Shown: in pieces, positions 10,483 to 23,351 of the stretch
Layout of the letters: each line of letters starts with the position of its first letter
Numbering within the stretch: position 1 is the stretch's first letter
Assembly (NCBI GenBank): GCA_035048495.1
Contig: CM068553.1
Span: forward strand, 7,185,259-7,249,258
Length of the DNA: 64,000 nt
Reading direction: 5' to 3'
From: Euptelea pleiosperma
Lineage: Eukaryota > Streptophyta > Magnoliopsida > Ranunculales > Eupteleaceae
Notes under the pieces: model-generated
The model's input: the letters and a program-made list of their open reading frames with translations, nothing else
The model's database searches: none
Told to the model about the DNA's origin: nothing
Program-made: the position numbers and the translations under genes

Positions 10483-13400
10483 ATGGAACTCGAGATGGAA
10501 TCCATGGCGTCTACGATCGGAGTCTCTGTACCGGTTCTGCGATTTCTTCTCTGTTTCCTTGCTACTATACCTGTAAGTTTTATATGGAGACTCGTTCCTG
10601 GAACCCTACCGAAGCACCTCTACTCGGCGGTCTCAGGAGTTCTGTTGTCTTACCTCTCGTTCGGATTCTCTTCGAATCTTCATTTTCTGGTTCCAATGTT
10701 GATGGGATACGCTTCAATGCTTCTTTATCGTCGGCGATGCGGCATCATCACGTTCTTCACCGGATTCGGATACCTCATCGGCTGGTATGTATACTAGATG
10801 AAGAATTGGTGTTGGTTAGAAGAGATTTGTGATTTTTTTTTTTTTGTTTTATTGTATCTGTTTGTTCTTCATTTGGTGTTTTTTGAGCTCGATTTCGTGA
10901 AATTAAGGTCATTTGTGTGGTTTAATTTCAAATTCTGATTTGGAATTGGTCTTCTTAGATTTATGAGTGATGCTTGAACTGAGTAGAATGAGTCATGTGG
11001 AGATTTAGTTGAAATTCATGGAAGTTTTTTTTTTCCCGTGATTTTCTTTGATTAGAAGGCAATGGAGTTTGAGTTGCTCTCCGCGAGATCGATCAATCTG
11101 TGTATCTGATATAGCAATGAAACCCTGATCAGCGTTTTATTAAGATTATGGGATCTAAATGTACTATCGGCATTGTCTCGACTAGACAAAATTTGTATGC
11201 TTTGGATTTGTTTGTAGAGTATACTTTTGTATTGCTTGATGTGTTCTTATTTGTTTTAGGTTTCTCAGTGTTGTAAATTAGCTGTGACAAATGTGTTTCT
11301 AAGTGAGGACGTCTGCATTTCTATGCTGCATAATGGGTCTGTGAGATCCATGTAGTATTCTTTATATTTCATCCATGATTTATAGATCTTCAAATCAAGT
11401 TGGATCCAATTCTTTCACTCAGGTCTGATTTGGTACTGATGGTGTTTGGTGATGGTAGCTAAGTTTGCAGGCTGGAAAGTGGGGCCTTTGTGTCTCTTTT
11501 AGAGAAATTTCAATTAAATAGTTGTTCCCTAGTCATTTCCGTCTCAGTGACAGAGGAAAACACCAATTCCTTGGCCATCTCTAGATTCTTTAACTATCTT
11601 CCAAAGGGAAACTATATATATGCCATCATGTGAGGAGTTATGATTGATTAATGCTTCTAAGGCTTAACAAATAAATGTTGATTATGCTTAATTAAATAAG
11701 AGGATAAGTACAATCCTCATTACCACTCTTACATGTAGTACGCTCTATGCTAAATTTTAAATCATTTGACATTTTTAGAGTGTTCAGCTCTCCAACTTAA
11801 AGGACAGTAAAAGTGTGCACGCGGTTTGGCGTTTAGTTCTGATGATTTTGTTTTGTATCATTATCCTAACTTCCACAACCAAAACAATCTCATATATATG
11901 CAAGTCAGATACTTTGAAATAGTATCAATAAAGTGCTAGACACAGACAGACACATCCAAGTTCTATTCGTTTCGTCAATCACGGAGAATCATTACTTGTT
12001 TAGAACCTGGTCCATCGGACATCTCCTAGTGGTAAATGAAAGTATTCCATATTGGTTCTTTTATACTATCAAGAAGTTTCATGCTCTCATTACCATGGCC
12101 AGGTAGTTTTGCCGACTTTTTTCAGTCATTAGTCAACTGAAGTAATTCTTTGTGACTTGTTAGGATGTCCTAAGGGAAATGAAAATTTTCTAAGATTTAT
12201 GTCTACAAAAAACCTCTAGAGCCACTTTAAAAAAAAAAATATTGCCGATTGAGCCTTGGTAGCATGGATATTTTTCCCAATGTGCCATTTCCACTTCAAG
12301 GTCCAGTCCTTGCTCCAAGTTCCTAACCTTTGTGAGCTTTGAAAATGTCACAATACAGAAATACTCTGAGAAAGCTATGTGCCTTGAAATTTCTTGTTCT
12401 TTTGGATGCATGGTTTTCAGACTTATTCCCTGTTTGGGCACTTAAATCACTCATTATGAATTTGCCCGCCCTAATTACCCCCAATGTTTTCTTATGTACC
12501 AATCTACTGGTTATGATCATCATTTCATCTAAAAGTGATAAATTAGTCTTCAATTTGAGCCATTCAATCCTCTGTTTCAATGGTGTGACAAGTGACAACT
12601 TGTTTAGGTCATCGGAAAACACAAGTATAAATTGTAATCACATAAAACAAATCACTGACTTTGAGAAGAAATATAAACAGAGTGATAGAAATCATTGCAG
12701 GTTAAATCTTTTAAGTCTTCCTGACTAGTTGTCCTTGACACCCCTGACCTCATTCAGATCCTTCCAGCTAAAATAAAAAACTCTGGATATAAGATATAGA
12801 GTTGTCACTGGATGCACCTTTGCCTCTGCGAACCTATTGTGTACGCACAACCAGCATAATGAACCTCTAAATGCTAAATTTGGTAATTTTATAGGTTTTA
12901 AACTTGAATGATTCTGAGAAAAGTTTAGGACCTCTAAGTCGAACCTATATCTCTAACTCTTTTACTGTTAAGAAAAATTTGTAAAATTTTTAGTCATTAT
13001 ATAAAACTTCCTCTGTGTTACATGGTCATTGTGTCATCTTTATGCATTGGTCCTTTTACATGGCCTTTTTATGTTAGCCGTGAAGATTTTTAGAACAGTT
13101 TGAAAGTTTCCAACTCCTAACTCGGGAAATTTTCAACAGTACCCACTAGGTTAAGCTACAATTATTGATAGTCTGATGGTCTATTGTTGACCATCTTGTT
13201 AGAGCTGTAATGTTTCTCCCTCTTACCTTATTCTTTTGTTGATTTTCTTACTTTGTTTTCTGATTGGGATGTATGGGAATATGCTGTTTTTAAAAAAAAA
13301 ATCAGAATTCTTGACTATTATTATACTTGTGTAGCCACGTATACTACATGAGCGGCGATGCATGGAAGGAGGGAGGCATTGATGCAACTGGTAAACACTA

Positions 13401-16400
13401 TTTTGAACCATGTGCATGTCTTGTATTCCTACTTGAACAGGTCCAATACATGGTTATTTTCTACTTTCCATAAATATAGTCCTCGCCTTATTTAAATGCA
13501 AGAAGCTTCAAACGCTCTTGAATAAAAAGAAAAGAAAAGAAAAATCCTTTAGCCCATGACCAAGATCTGCCTTTGAGTTTTTATGCTTCAAAAGTTACTA
13601 GGAGATCAAGTTTTAAATGAGGTAAAAGAGAAATAAGAGAGCCTTGAAGCAGATCAACTATGGTATTCTTGTTTGTAATTCCTATTCAGTCTGGAGTTAT
13701 TAGAATTCCCAAAACTTCTCTTTTGATGGAAAATGCAAGAAGATTGTGATTTGTGAAAGAACCTGAAAGGTTGAGGTTCAGGAATGGTTTTTATCCTTTC
13801 AAGATCAAACATTTGACTCATTCGAGAGAGGTGTGTGCTAGAGGTAATAATTTGAGTTTTAATGTGGAAAATCAAGATTGTAAAGATTGTTAGCCCTAAA
13901 GTAGACTTTTGATGTGAGATATCGACTAGTGTTGATTAATGACAGCATTACGTTTAGTCACTGATCAACATATCATCATATTAGCTGCACCCAACTCTAG
14001 ATTTATTTCTTCTTGCAACATTCCTTGGTAACAGGGTGCCCCAACAGTGATCAATTCAATTGTAGCTTTACTCTTATGTTGGTCTTATGTCCTCTGAACA
14101 AAAAGACAAAAACCTTGCATCTCATCAGCGAGTACAGTGTGAGAAAATACTAAAGACCTAAAAAAATGTAATAAGCCCTAATATCATCAGCTGGAAAACC
14201 TGTGGGAACTTTGTGTTCAATAGGTTTGGATGGGTGATCAGGTACTTGACAGTGGATGCTCTCTTGGGTCCTCCATTCTTCCTTAGGGTTTAGACGAGTT
14301 TCATTTTATGCTATTGCGATGAAATTATTGGGTTAATGTTTAGTAACTACAGGCCTTTTTGAGTTACTTTTGTGTGCACATGCGTGTGTAGCCCTGGACC
14401 ACGTTGATAAATGAACAGTGAATTACTGCTGCCATCTTTTTGCAATGTAGGAGCTTTGATGGTGTTGACTCTGAAGGTCATTTCATGCGCAATTAATTAC
14501 AATGACGGGTTATTGAAAGAAGAGGGTCTTCGTGAGACGCAAAAGAAAAATCGATTGCTTCAATTGCCCTCATTAATTGAGTATTTCGGTTACTGCCTCT
14601 GCTGTGGAAGTCACTTTGCTGGACCAGTTTATGAAATGAAGGATTATCTGGATTGGACAGAAAGGAAAGGGGTAGGTTTAGAAGGTTGCTGTCTGCTCTT
14701 TTGTATATTAGTTGTAATTAATCAAGCTTGAGCTATTGTTCCTTTTGCTTGTACAGATTTGGAGCCGTTCTGTGAAAGGACCATCACCATCACCTTATGG
14801 TGCAACCATTCGAGCTCTTGTTCAAGCCTCTGTATGCATGGCCTTGTATTTGTATCTGGTACCACATTTTCCATTATCCCGGTTTACTGATCCCATATAC
14901 CAGGAATGGGGTTTCTGGAAACGGCTGGGTTACCAGTACATGTCTGGTTTTACCGCACGTTGGAAGTATTATTTCATCTGGTCAATCTCAGAGGCTTCCA
15001 TCATCATTTCTGGTCTGGGGTTCAGTGGTTGGACAGAATCTTCTCCACCGAAACCACGATGGGATCGTGCAAAAAATGTTGATGTACTTGGTGTTGAATT
15101 GGCGCGGAGTGCTGTTGAGTTGCCACTTGTGTGGAACATACAAGTCAGCAGTTGGCTACGTTATTGTGAGTTTCTGTTGCTAGTTTCTGGATGGTTGCAT
15201 GCTCTTATCCCAATTTCTGCTTGGATATGTAACTGGGACATGGATACATGCTGGAGTCACAGAAGAACGTTGTTTCAACACTGTTTCACACGACAGTATT
15301 AAAATGCCAACCTGTCTTTGATTCTATGCAGCTAGATCATTAATTTGCAGAAAACACCATACATGCACGTGTCTCCACACCGATTGGATATTCTAGAGCT
15401 TTTTTTTATCAATTGCACACTTTTGGATGGTCAATAAATTTACAAGAAACAGTTCAAAGTAAGTCCGTTGATGAAAGGTTTAGGGATACCAATCACTGCA
15501 ATGCTTGTCCTCTAACCTGTCCAAGTGTCCAGACATGATTTGGATGGTCCAGATCAATTAGCATGTGTACTATATGTTTGGTAAAGATGCTCAATCGCTA
15601 TAATATAATGCTACACTGAACTATGGTACCATTCTTAACATATATATACTGCACACATGCACACCCTTGCAGATAAACATTACATAACACGACAGACACA
15701 AAATACACATACACATTCATGCGTGTATTACATTTGGGTGTGTCGCATACACGTGAACAAAAGAGCATGCATTTGTGTTTTGATTTCTGTGTAAGCCACT
15801 CTTGGAACTTCTCTTGATTTTGCAATGTGCTTGATGCAGCAATAAGAAAAGGAAGAGTACTTTTTTTGTTTTGGTTGTGACAGACATTGGTTCTAATTTT
15901 ATAATCATGTCCATGATCATTTACTGGAAATATCAGGATGCAGAGCAGCCAGAGAGCTAGTGATAACTAGTTATATTGATACAGTTGCCGTACAATCTAA
16001 TTATTTGTGTTGTTTTAGATGTTTATGAGAGGCTCGTACAGAAGGGGAAAAAACCTGGTTTCTTTCAGTTGCTGGCTACACAGACTGTTAGTGCTGTTTG
16101 GCATGTGAGTATAATTTTCACCATCCAGTAAATGCCCTCGCCATCATTGATGATTTAATACACTGCTGATGTATTTGGTTGCACGACACCTTTGCCAATT
16201 GTTTAAATTAATGGAATCTTGATCAATTTCGTGGAAGTTAATTTGCAAATTCATTAGAAGGTGCTATTCAGACTATTTTGGGCACTCTTTCCTCATACGA
16301 ATGGTTTTCAGTGTGCTTTTATGATGCATGTTCTTTTCTCAGATTTAAATGGTAAGATTTCTATTTTACTAATATTTAGTCTGTGATAAGCTTGTGGTTT

Positions 16401-17318
16401 TTGTTATGTAGACTATTATTTTGATTGTGAAATCTAAAAGCTGAAATTTTGAACTGACACGGTTTCTGTTGTCTTTGCCAATCGAACTTTTAGTTCTCAT
16501 TATTGAGGCAATGTTTTTAAGTTTCGGGGACAAACCTATCTTTGTGCTTGCCAATCAATACCCTTTTGTATTTTTGTGAGGTGTTCTCGACGCTTCTTCA
16601 ACTTGCCTAGTTTTCCTTAGTTACTTGGAAAGTACAAGAACAGAAATTATTTTTGCTGTCCCAGTTCCTTGTATTTCTCATGTGATTGCCGGTGATAATA
16701 GGGAAGTAAAAAATTAAAATGAAATATCTGTACCTGTCTTTTTAATATAACGCTGCTCCACCAAATCTAACCCCTTCCTTTTCTTCTGTGGTTTCATTGA
16801 ACTACAGGGATTATATCCTGGGTACATCATATTCTTTGTTCAATCGGCATTAATGATCGCGGGTTCAAGAGGTACCCTTCTGACATTGGTTTTTTTGTTG
16901 TATTTAAGGAATGTTGTGTAGCATTTTTTGATTGCTTTTCTTTATCGTGTGTGGCAGTTATTTACAGATGGCAGCAAGCTATTCCCCAGAATATGGGTCT
17001 GGTTAGGAAGATATTGGCATTCATAAATTTTGCATATACACTAATGGTTCTGAACTATTCCTGCGTCGGTTTCATGGTTAGTTCACATCTGATGCACATC
17101 TTTTTATTTCAAACTCAAATTTGTTGAAATCAAGATTGTAAGATTTTTTTTCACTTCTTTGTACTTGTATGGTGAAGGTGTTGAGCATGCATGAGACACT
17201 AGCTTCATATGGGAGCGTGTATTACATTGGCACCATTGTTCCCATCATGTTGATCCTCTTGAGTTATATTATCAAACCGGCAAAGCCCGTTAGATCTAAA
17301 GCTCGGAAAGAACAGTGA
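10483..17318 (+). CDS. LPCAT1: Lysophosphatidylcholine acyltransferase (MBOAT family, LPLAT1/LPCAT type)
   Basis: ER-membrane enzyme that moves acyl groups between acyl-CoA and lysophospholipids, mainly lysophosphatidylcholine, in the Lands cycle. Eight exons: 10483-10784, 13335-13390, 14451-14671, 14757-15165, 16019-16104, 16808-16871, 16958-17076, 17178-17318; all introns are GT..AG. They sum to 1398 nt (465 aa), close to the 462 aa I recall for Arabidopsis LPLAT1. The joined sequence is collinear with it throughout, including CHVYYMSGDAWKEGG across the exon 1/2 junction and YFGYCLCCGSHFAGPVYEMK. The conserved MBOAT Asn (WNIQVSSWL) is residue 320 and the catalytic-type His (VWHG) is residue 358, exactly at an exon 5/6 boundary. 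Many hydrophobic helices; a basic tail (KPVRSKARKEQ) follows the last. The start MELEMESM is the first ATG of exon 1. Intron 1 is 2.55 kb. The gene looks intact. Confidence 0.96.
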
Positions 17319-17784
17319 AGTGGGGAACCACATTTTTGTGCTCTTGTTCGGTGCGCTGGAAAAGAGAGATCAAAATGGTTGAAGCAGATTTCTTCCCCCT
17401 ATTTCTTGGTAAACTGTAACATTTTCAAATTTAGATAGAAGAGTTATTTTTTTCTTCTTTCGTTCTCTTAAATTCTCTTGCCTGCTGGACCTTCGGAGGG
17501 CGTACAAGCTCCTGAGACTATGGTCCTACCTGTTTGAACAGTTGCATTCTTTTGAACAGGTCAGGGATCAGTGAAAAAAATCCATCATTTGGATGATTGG
17601 GTCATAGAATCAGGTTGGTTTTTGGACTATGAGATCGCTTTGATGGGTCCAATGACCAATATCCATTGGATTTCAATTCGAATTTGAATACCATATATAT
17701 ATATATATATTTTTTTTTTTTGTATTCGAATTCAGATATGCCTATATTCTATTAGAATAATATCGTTGACAGCCTTAAAGTCAA
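17319..17784. other. LPCAT 3' flank with AT microsatellite
   Basis: The 3' untranslated region should start at 17319; no classic AATAAA was singled out. An (AT)n tract followed by a T run lies at about 17692-17722. No gene is visible. Confidence 0.6.
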
Positions 17785-18133
17785 GGGTCGGGTTCCAGTG
17801 ACCAACGTTTTTGACCTACACCTTGGTGTACCCTCATAGAAGATGAATCAATGGCTGATTTTTGGTCAGGATGATCTCCTCACCATATAGATAACCCCAA
17901 CAAAATCAGCCCATTCTGAAATTTCTAACCCCGTTAAATGTGGTTTTCAAGTTACACGGTAAAATTCGACGGTCCATAATTCTTCAAATTCTAAACCAGT
18001 GTTTGAATATCAGAATGATTTGAATTTTTGTGAGGATGATCTCCTCACCATAAAGATCATCTTCACCAAAAATCAGCCATTGATTCATCTCCTACGAGGG
18101 TATACCAAGGTGTTGGTCATAGGAACCCGACCT
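17785..18133. mobile_element. Foldback element, family D, with 9-bp target duplication (8/9)
   Basis: Ends are GGGTCGGGTTCC and GGAACCCGACCT. The arms extend inward over 100 bp (GATGAATCAATGGCTGATTT on the left and its complement on the right). Flanking 9-mers are TAAAGTCAA (17776-17784) and TAAAGTAAA (18134-18142), one mismatch, which fits a Mutator-like insertion. No coding capacity. Confidence 0.8.
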
Positions 18134-18166
18134 TAAAGTAAATTTGACTTTTTTTTATTCTATCAA

Positions 18167-18273
18167 GGCTCGGGAGCGGCGGACAACCTTTTTTTAGAAC
18201 CAAATGTCCACACCTTTTCTTGGGAATAGAATCCAACAGGTTGTCAAAAAAGGTTGTCCGTGGATCCCGACCC
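18167..18273. mobile_element. Short foldback element with GGGTCGGG-type ends
   Basis: The left arm GGCTCGGGAGC then GGCGGACAACCTTTTTT pairs with the right arm AAAAAAGGTTGTCCGTGG then ATCCCGACCC, leaving a loop of about 50 bp. The ends resemble the family D element just upstream, so it may be a short relative. Confidence 0.6.
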
Positions 18274-18394
18274 AAAAGTTAAACATTGTATATGTTGCAG
18301 ACCAGGATATGCAGAATTCAGTTAAGTTACCCAACACCCTGGCATACAAGATCTAAATTATGATGATATAGAGCCCCACGACTCCCATGTCACC

Positions 18395-18541
18395 TATATG
18401 AAACTTTCTTTCGAGGACAGTTCCATTATAGGATCGAGAGATTCTCCTTTGATAAGCCTGCACATGTTCAGCTGCCTTAAGCCTCAATTCATCCAATAGT
18501 TCAAGCTGTGTTAGCAAGGCTTCTCGTCGCCTATCTATCAA
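18395..18541 (-). pseudogene. Ty3/gypsy polyprotein fragment (integrase C-terminal region)
   Basis: The minus-strand frame reads LELLDELRLKAAEHVQAYQR then RISRSYNGTVLERKFHIGD, a characteristic stretch after the integrase core of plant Ty3/gypsy elements. It degenerates after GDMGV. About 50 codons are recognisable and no reverse transcriptase or protease is nearby, so it is an isolated scrap. It is 0.6 kb from the LTR-like element at 19116, but no link is shown. Confidence 0.75.
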
Positions 18542-20039
18542 GAGGTCTTTATCGAGCTGTACATCTTGAAATTGATGATGTAATAGTTGTATGGCTTGCA
18601 GAGATTATGGGATTCTGTAATACGACTGTCCTCAAAAGGACGCATTTTTTTAATCTTTTGTGAAAGCTTATCCATCACATGAAACCCTGCAACCAAACAT
18701 GCCCCTTGGATACTTGGGCGGGGCATTCTGACCTTTGATATAGGGCTAAATCATATCCAAAACAAGAAGCACAAAGGAAAGAAGTTAACAATCAGGCTAT
18801 GTTCGTGTATTGAGAACTACACTTCGCACATGAAACAAGTGCAAGGTTGGAGCTGTGCAATATTAAACTTGCACAAATATGCATTTAAAATGTTTGGTTG
18901 GAAAATAAATAGAGTTAGATAGGAGTATATTGCATACATCGCAGACATATGAGAGCTTGTTGCATTGTGCTCTAAAGTAGCATATATCAAGACGAAGTTG
19001 TGGCTATTGCTTATCTCGTCGTTTCCTTTCAAGAGCTCTGGCTTTGTGTGGTTCTAACACTGTTGACAATTCCGTTAATATTTGTTACATCCTTTTTTAT
19101 CAACAAGTTCGTTAATGTCACGCCCCGAATCCGGATACCCAAATACGACCCGAAAATCCGTGGATCGACCCGTACCCGAACCCAGAGGTGACCCATGAAT
19201 GTCCCCTAGTGGTCCAATTAAGTCAATTAGACTACTAAGGTTCATTCGAAAACCCACTAAGTAAAAAAAAAAGAGTCTAGATGTAGGAAACAAATAATTC
19301 AAATAATTCAATCAATCAACTAAATGTGGAGAGATGGAAGTGAGAACATGCTCTCAATCAAAGGCTTACATGCCCGTAAAAATAAATAAATAATGTTATA
19401 AAATAATCAAATACAACTTTCTAAAGTATGGGATCGACTCCCAAATCCTCGCCGATCTCCTCGAATGCACCGGAGTCTTTCATCTCAAAACCATCTCACG
19501 TACCCGGCTCCTCAAAATCTGAAAATGGTATCGGTGTAGCACCGTGAGCCGAGGCCCAGTAATACAACAGTGTGCATGGTATGATATCATACTATACAAG
19601 TTTTTAATCAAGGTATGCATCTCAGTCGTATAATAAGGATAACATGAATATGATGATGAATGCAAGTGAGTACGGGATGCAAATGTAACTAGTACCCATA
19701 ACCACATAGGGTCTCCATCTCCTTCCCGCACTGGGAGCGGTCTCATTGACCCATCTGCAGGATATAATAACGTCTGGGGCCTTTCACCCTAGGGTACCGA
19801 ACCCTGATTAATTGATAAAACCAATATAACGTATATAATATACTTCAACCCCGTTCCCTTATGCACCCCTTATATGAAATGACGTGATGATCATGGTATG
19901 ACAACAAGATAGTACAAGGCTACATGGCATAAGCACACATGTATTTAACATTTAAATAAGAATACAAAATGAAACATGATCATCAAAAGTGGTAACATAG
20001 GAACGAATTATGGTTAACCATGAATACCATATAACAATC

Positions 20040-20440
20040 ACCGAAGGTCGCGATCAGCACGGATGAACAATATAAGTAGAAATCACGAGACAATCCAACA
20101 CACCATTGCCGAACCCTATGAGGGATCCATGACATAAGGTCGAACCCTAAAGAGGGATCCAAGACACTTGGCCGAACCCTATGAGGGATCCAAGACACAT
20201 GGGTGGGATCCCCATGCATACGAGTATAGGTCGAACCATTTAGGTATAATAGTCAATAAGACATTACCAAATATCACAATCAACATCGATGAATAATATA
20301 AGTGAAAATCGGAAGAGAATCCAACACGTCATGGCCGAACTCTATGAGGGATCCATGACAAAAGGTCGAACCCTATGAGATATCTAAGACACATGGGTGG
20401 GATCCCCATGCATACAGGTATAGGTCAAACCATCTAGGGT
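20040..20440. repeat. Direct repeats with CCGAACCCTATGAGGGATCC units
   Basis: The motif GAACCCTATGAGGGATCCA or close variants occurs about five times. The larger block ending GGGTGGGATCCCCATGCATA occurs twice, about 190 bp apart. The repeats lie wholly inside the LTR-like element. Confidence 0.7.
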
Positions 20441-20499
20441 TTAGTCGAACAACAAGGTTAAAACCTTAATAGTTAATAATCATGACCGAACTACGAACA

Positions 20500-21600
20500 A
20501 TTAATAAGTTTTTTTTTTATAAAAATGTACTACATTATAAAAATCATAACTAAATAAATATGAATTAGAAAAATATAAACTCAATGGATTAAAAAATTAG
20601 ATTCACAGAGGTTTTTAGGAAAAATAAATAGAAAAATATTCAGATTCAAAATATAGGTCAAAACTTTTAATTAATTGGGCCAGACAGAATTCGGGATACA
20701 AAAAAATCCTGCACATTGTAAAAGTTATAACTAAATAATTAATTATTAGAAAAATACAAACTCAATTAATTTGAAAATTAAATTCATATAAGTATCTATG
20801 AAAAATAAATAAATAAAATATTTAGATTAAAAATATAGATCGAAATCCCAAGTGAAGTGGACCGTATAAAATCTGAAATTCTGAGTTTTATAAAAAAGTC
20901 TAGCACGTTTGAAAAATCATAACTTAATCAATACAAATCAGAAAAATACAAACTCAAAGGTTCTAGAAACTAGATTGATAGAGGTATCTGTGAAAAATAA
21001 TTAGAAAAATATTTAGGTTAAAAATATAGATCGAAATCTCAAGTAAGATGGACCATGTAAATTCTAAAATTCTGGGTTTTACAGAAAAGTCCAGTACGTT
21101 TGAAAAATCATAACTTAATTAATACAGATGAGAAAAATATAAACTCAAAGGTTATAGAAACTAGATTGATAGAGGTATCTGTTAAAAATAATTAGAAAAA
21201 TATTTAGATTAAAACTATAGATCGAAATCTCAGGTAAATTGGACCGTGTAAAATCTAGAATTCTGGGCTTTATAGAAAAGTCCAGCACGTTTGAAAAATC
21301 ATAACTTAATCAATACAAATCAGAAAAATATAAAATCAAAGGTTCTAAAAATTAGATTGATAGAGGTATCCATGAAAAATAATTAGAAAAATATTTAGGT
21401 TAAAAATATAGATCAAAATCCCAAGTGAATCGGACGGTGTAAAATCTAAAATTCTAGGTTTTTTGGTAAAGTTATACAACTTAGAAAAAATCATAACTTA
21501 ATCAATAAAAATCAGAAAAATACAAACTAAACGGTTTTGGAAAATAGATTTAAAGTGGTATTTAGAAAAAAATATATAAAAATATTTAAATCATAAAAGT
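20500..21600. repeat. Tandem array with about 188-bp period inside the LTR-like element
   Basis: The word AAATCATAACTTAAT or a variant recurs near 20541, 20721, 20911, 21101, 21291 and 21485, a spacing of 180-194 bp. Each unit also contains TAGATTGATAGAGGTATCTG-like, AAATATTTAGGTTAAAAATA and AAATTCTGGG-like words in the same order. About five to six diverged units. Confidence 0.8.
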
Positions 21601-22901
21601 ATAACAAAAATGATAAGAACATAGTCATCCGTTATAGGTACAAAATAGACCATGGCCAAACCCATCATGGTGGCCCAAAACAAAGATCAACCCAATAAGA
21701 ATAAAGTAAATATTATTAAAATTAATTTATAATGAGTATCAACCATTATCTAATGAAAGAAAAACAAATCTTGAAGAAAAACAAGTATAGGATGGATCAA
21801 GCGCACTTACCTTAAGGTTTCTTGAACTTTAATGAAAATCAAAAGTTTCTTCAAATTTGAAAGTCGTCGGATCGTCCTCTCCTCGGAGTATGTTCTTCCA
21901 TTCAGAGTCCCCGTCAATTCTCCCTTCTTGCTCGAGTGCGATCAGTGTCCGGATGAAGGTTCAATGGAGCTTTCTCTATTCTTCAATGGAGTTGGGTTTG
22001 TGAAAGCTTCTAAAGCTTTAGGGTTTTCATAAATAGGTTTATGGAAGGATTATGGTTTCTATTTTGTTGAAATTCGTAACTAGCAAAGGGATGACTTTTT
22101 CAACCCTCAAAAACTTATATTTTACACTATTAATGGGTTAGGAATGGGCCCAAGGCTCATAGACATAAATAGGCTTCATTTAAAAATATTATTAAGCCCA
22201 AAAGACCTCTAGATTGGCCTTAAGGGCCCACCCAACAATCATAACACAAATAATTATTAATTAATTCAATCAACTATATTATATAATTTAAAAGTTCATA
22301 CAATAAGGTATTGACACATGTCACACACATAAATCACAAAAATGTTCAAAACCTTAGAAAAGTGTCAAATGATATTAGAATGACCCGAAAGTGATTCGCG
22401 GGTCCCACACTCCTATTAAATAAATATAATATAATTAAATATTATTTTTAAAAATATAATAATAGTAGGAAAGTTTAAAAATTACGAAAATACTATTTTT
22501 GTCAAAATCTCCTGAAATCTCCTGCTAGGGTTTTCATGTATCAGGAAAGCTTCCAAATTTCACAGGTAAGTTGATAAGGATAAAATAGGAATATTTTTGG
22601 AGTCTCGGGCCCACAAAATAATTTTTTTATAAAAGTTCTGGAATATTAGTTGCAGCAAGAAAAAGTCCCCTACAAGTTATGGTTCATTTTTTTAGTAGGA
22701 ATTTAGCCCTAAAGAGCGAGTTTCAAAAATAGCAGGTTTTTTTTCAAAATTGTCAGAATGAAATTAAATTAAATACACATACTCATACATGATATTTAAC
22801 AATAAAAATAATAATAAGAGTCTGAAAAAGTTTCAGGTTTTCATTTATTAGGTGAATTTACCATAATACCCTAGAACGAAAGTTCGGGGTATTACAGTTA
22901 A

Positions 22902-23351
22902 TGCCTGTTGTGTCCCTTTAGTCCGATTGAGTTTTTGACAATCCAAAAGCTCTATGAAAGAATCCGTTACTTGTTCTACATCAGAATAATGTAAGTATTA
23001 TAGTACCAGGACTATCTCGTATATTTCTTTCTCCATTATTAAACATAACTTTCATATCTTTGTCATGTTCAGATGGACAACACGTGACAACACTACCTTT
23101 ATTCATTTTCCTCATCTACTTTTTGCCTATAAGTCTTTGGGAAGAGCTCTCCTTGACTTGGAGATTATAAATCTTTTGACTAGCAGAGCTTGGTATGTGC
23201 TTACTCCATCTTAGGGCAGACCTCTCCTTGGATCCACTTGTTACGCAGCTTTGAGGTTAGTTTCCATACCTTAATTCCTCTTACATTCCTTAATTAACCA
23301 AATACATTAAAAAAAAAAATTAAGTACACCATTGACAGTAAGGAATACATA
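22902..23351. repeat. Segmental duplication, left copy, first block
   Basis: From about 23072 to 23310 this sequence is a near copy of 29535-29975: both contain GAAGAGCTCTCCTTGACTTG, GACTAGCAGAGCTTGGTATG, CTTACTCCATCTTAGG, GCAGCTTTGAGGTTAGTTTC and CCAAATACATTAAAAAA in the same order. The right copy has about 75 bp and 120 bp extra. No gene is assigned in either. It lies just downstream of the minus-strand membrane-protein gene. Confidence 0.8.

Larger units (their letters stand above)
19116..22896 (-). mobile_element. Large LTR-like element, probable solo LTR, with 5-bp target duplication
   Basis: Starts TGTCACGCCCCGAA and ends TTCGGGGTATTACA, i.e. TG..CA ends with inverted CCCCGAA motifs. 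GTTAA flanks it on both sides (19111-19115 and 22897-22901), the 5-bp duplication expected of LTR retrotransposon integration. On the minus strand it begins TGTAATACCCCGAAC, a terminus common in large plant Ty3/gypsy LTRs. I found no gag-pol frame and no second internal LTR, so a 3.78-kb solo LTR or a large non-autonomous derivative is most likely. It carries two tandem-repeat zones (about 20040-20440 and 20500-21600). Confidence 0.75.

Noticed and set aside
10461..10832. 123-codon frame overlapping LPCAT exon 1
   Set aside because: Wrong frame and non-ATG start; the 10483 frame gives the conserved N-terminus.
12190..12728. Overlapping frames of 83-129 codons on both strands in LPCAT intron 1
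   Set aside because: Both strands are open in a compositionally simple intron, with no family resemblance and no splice support.
14797..15183. 128-codon plus-strand frame over LPCAT exon 4
   Set aside because: It is an alternate frame of the real exon; the other frame is collinear with LPCAT.
20500..21600. Regular array considered as a CRISPR-like locus
   Set aside because: Units are long (about 188 bp), diverged, AT-rich and lie inside a plant LTR-like element.
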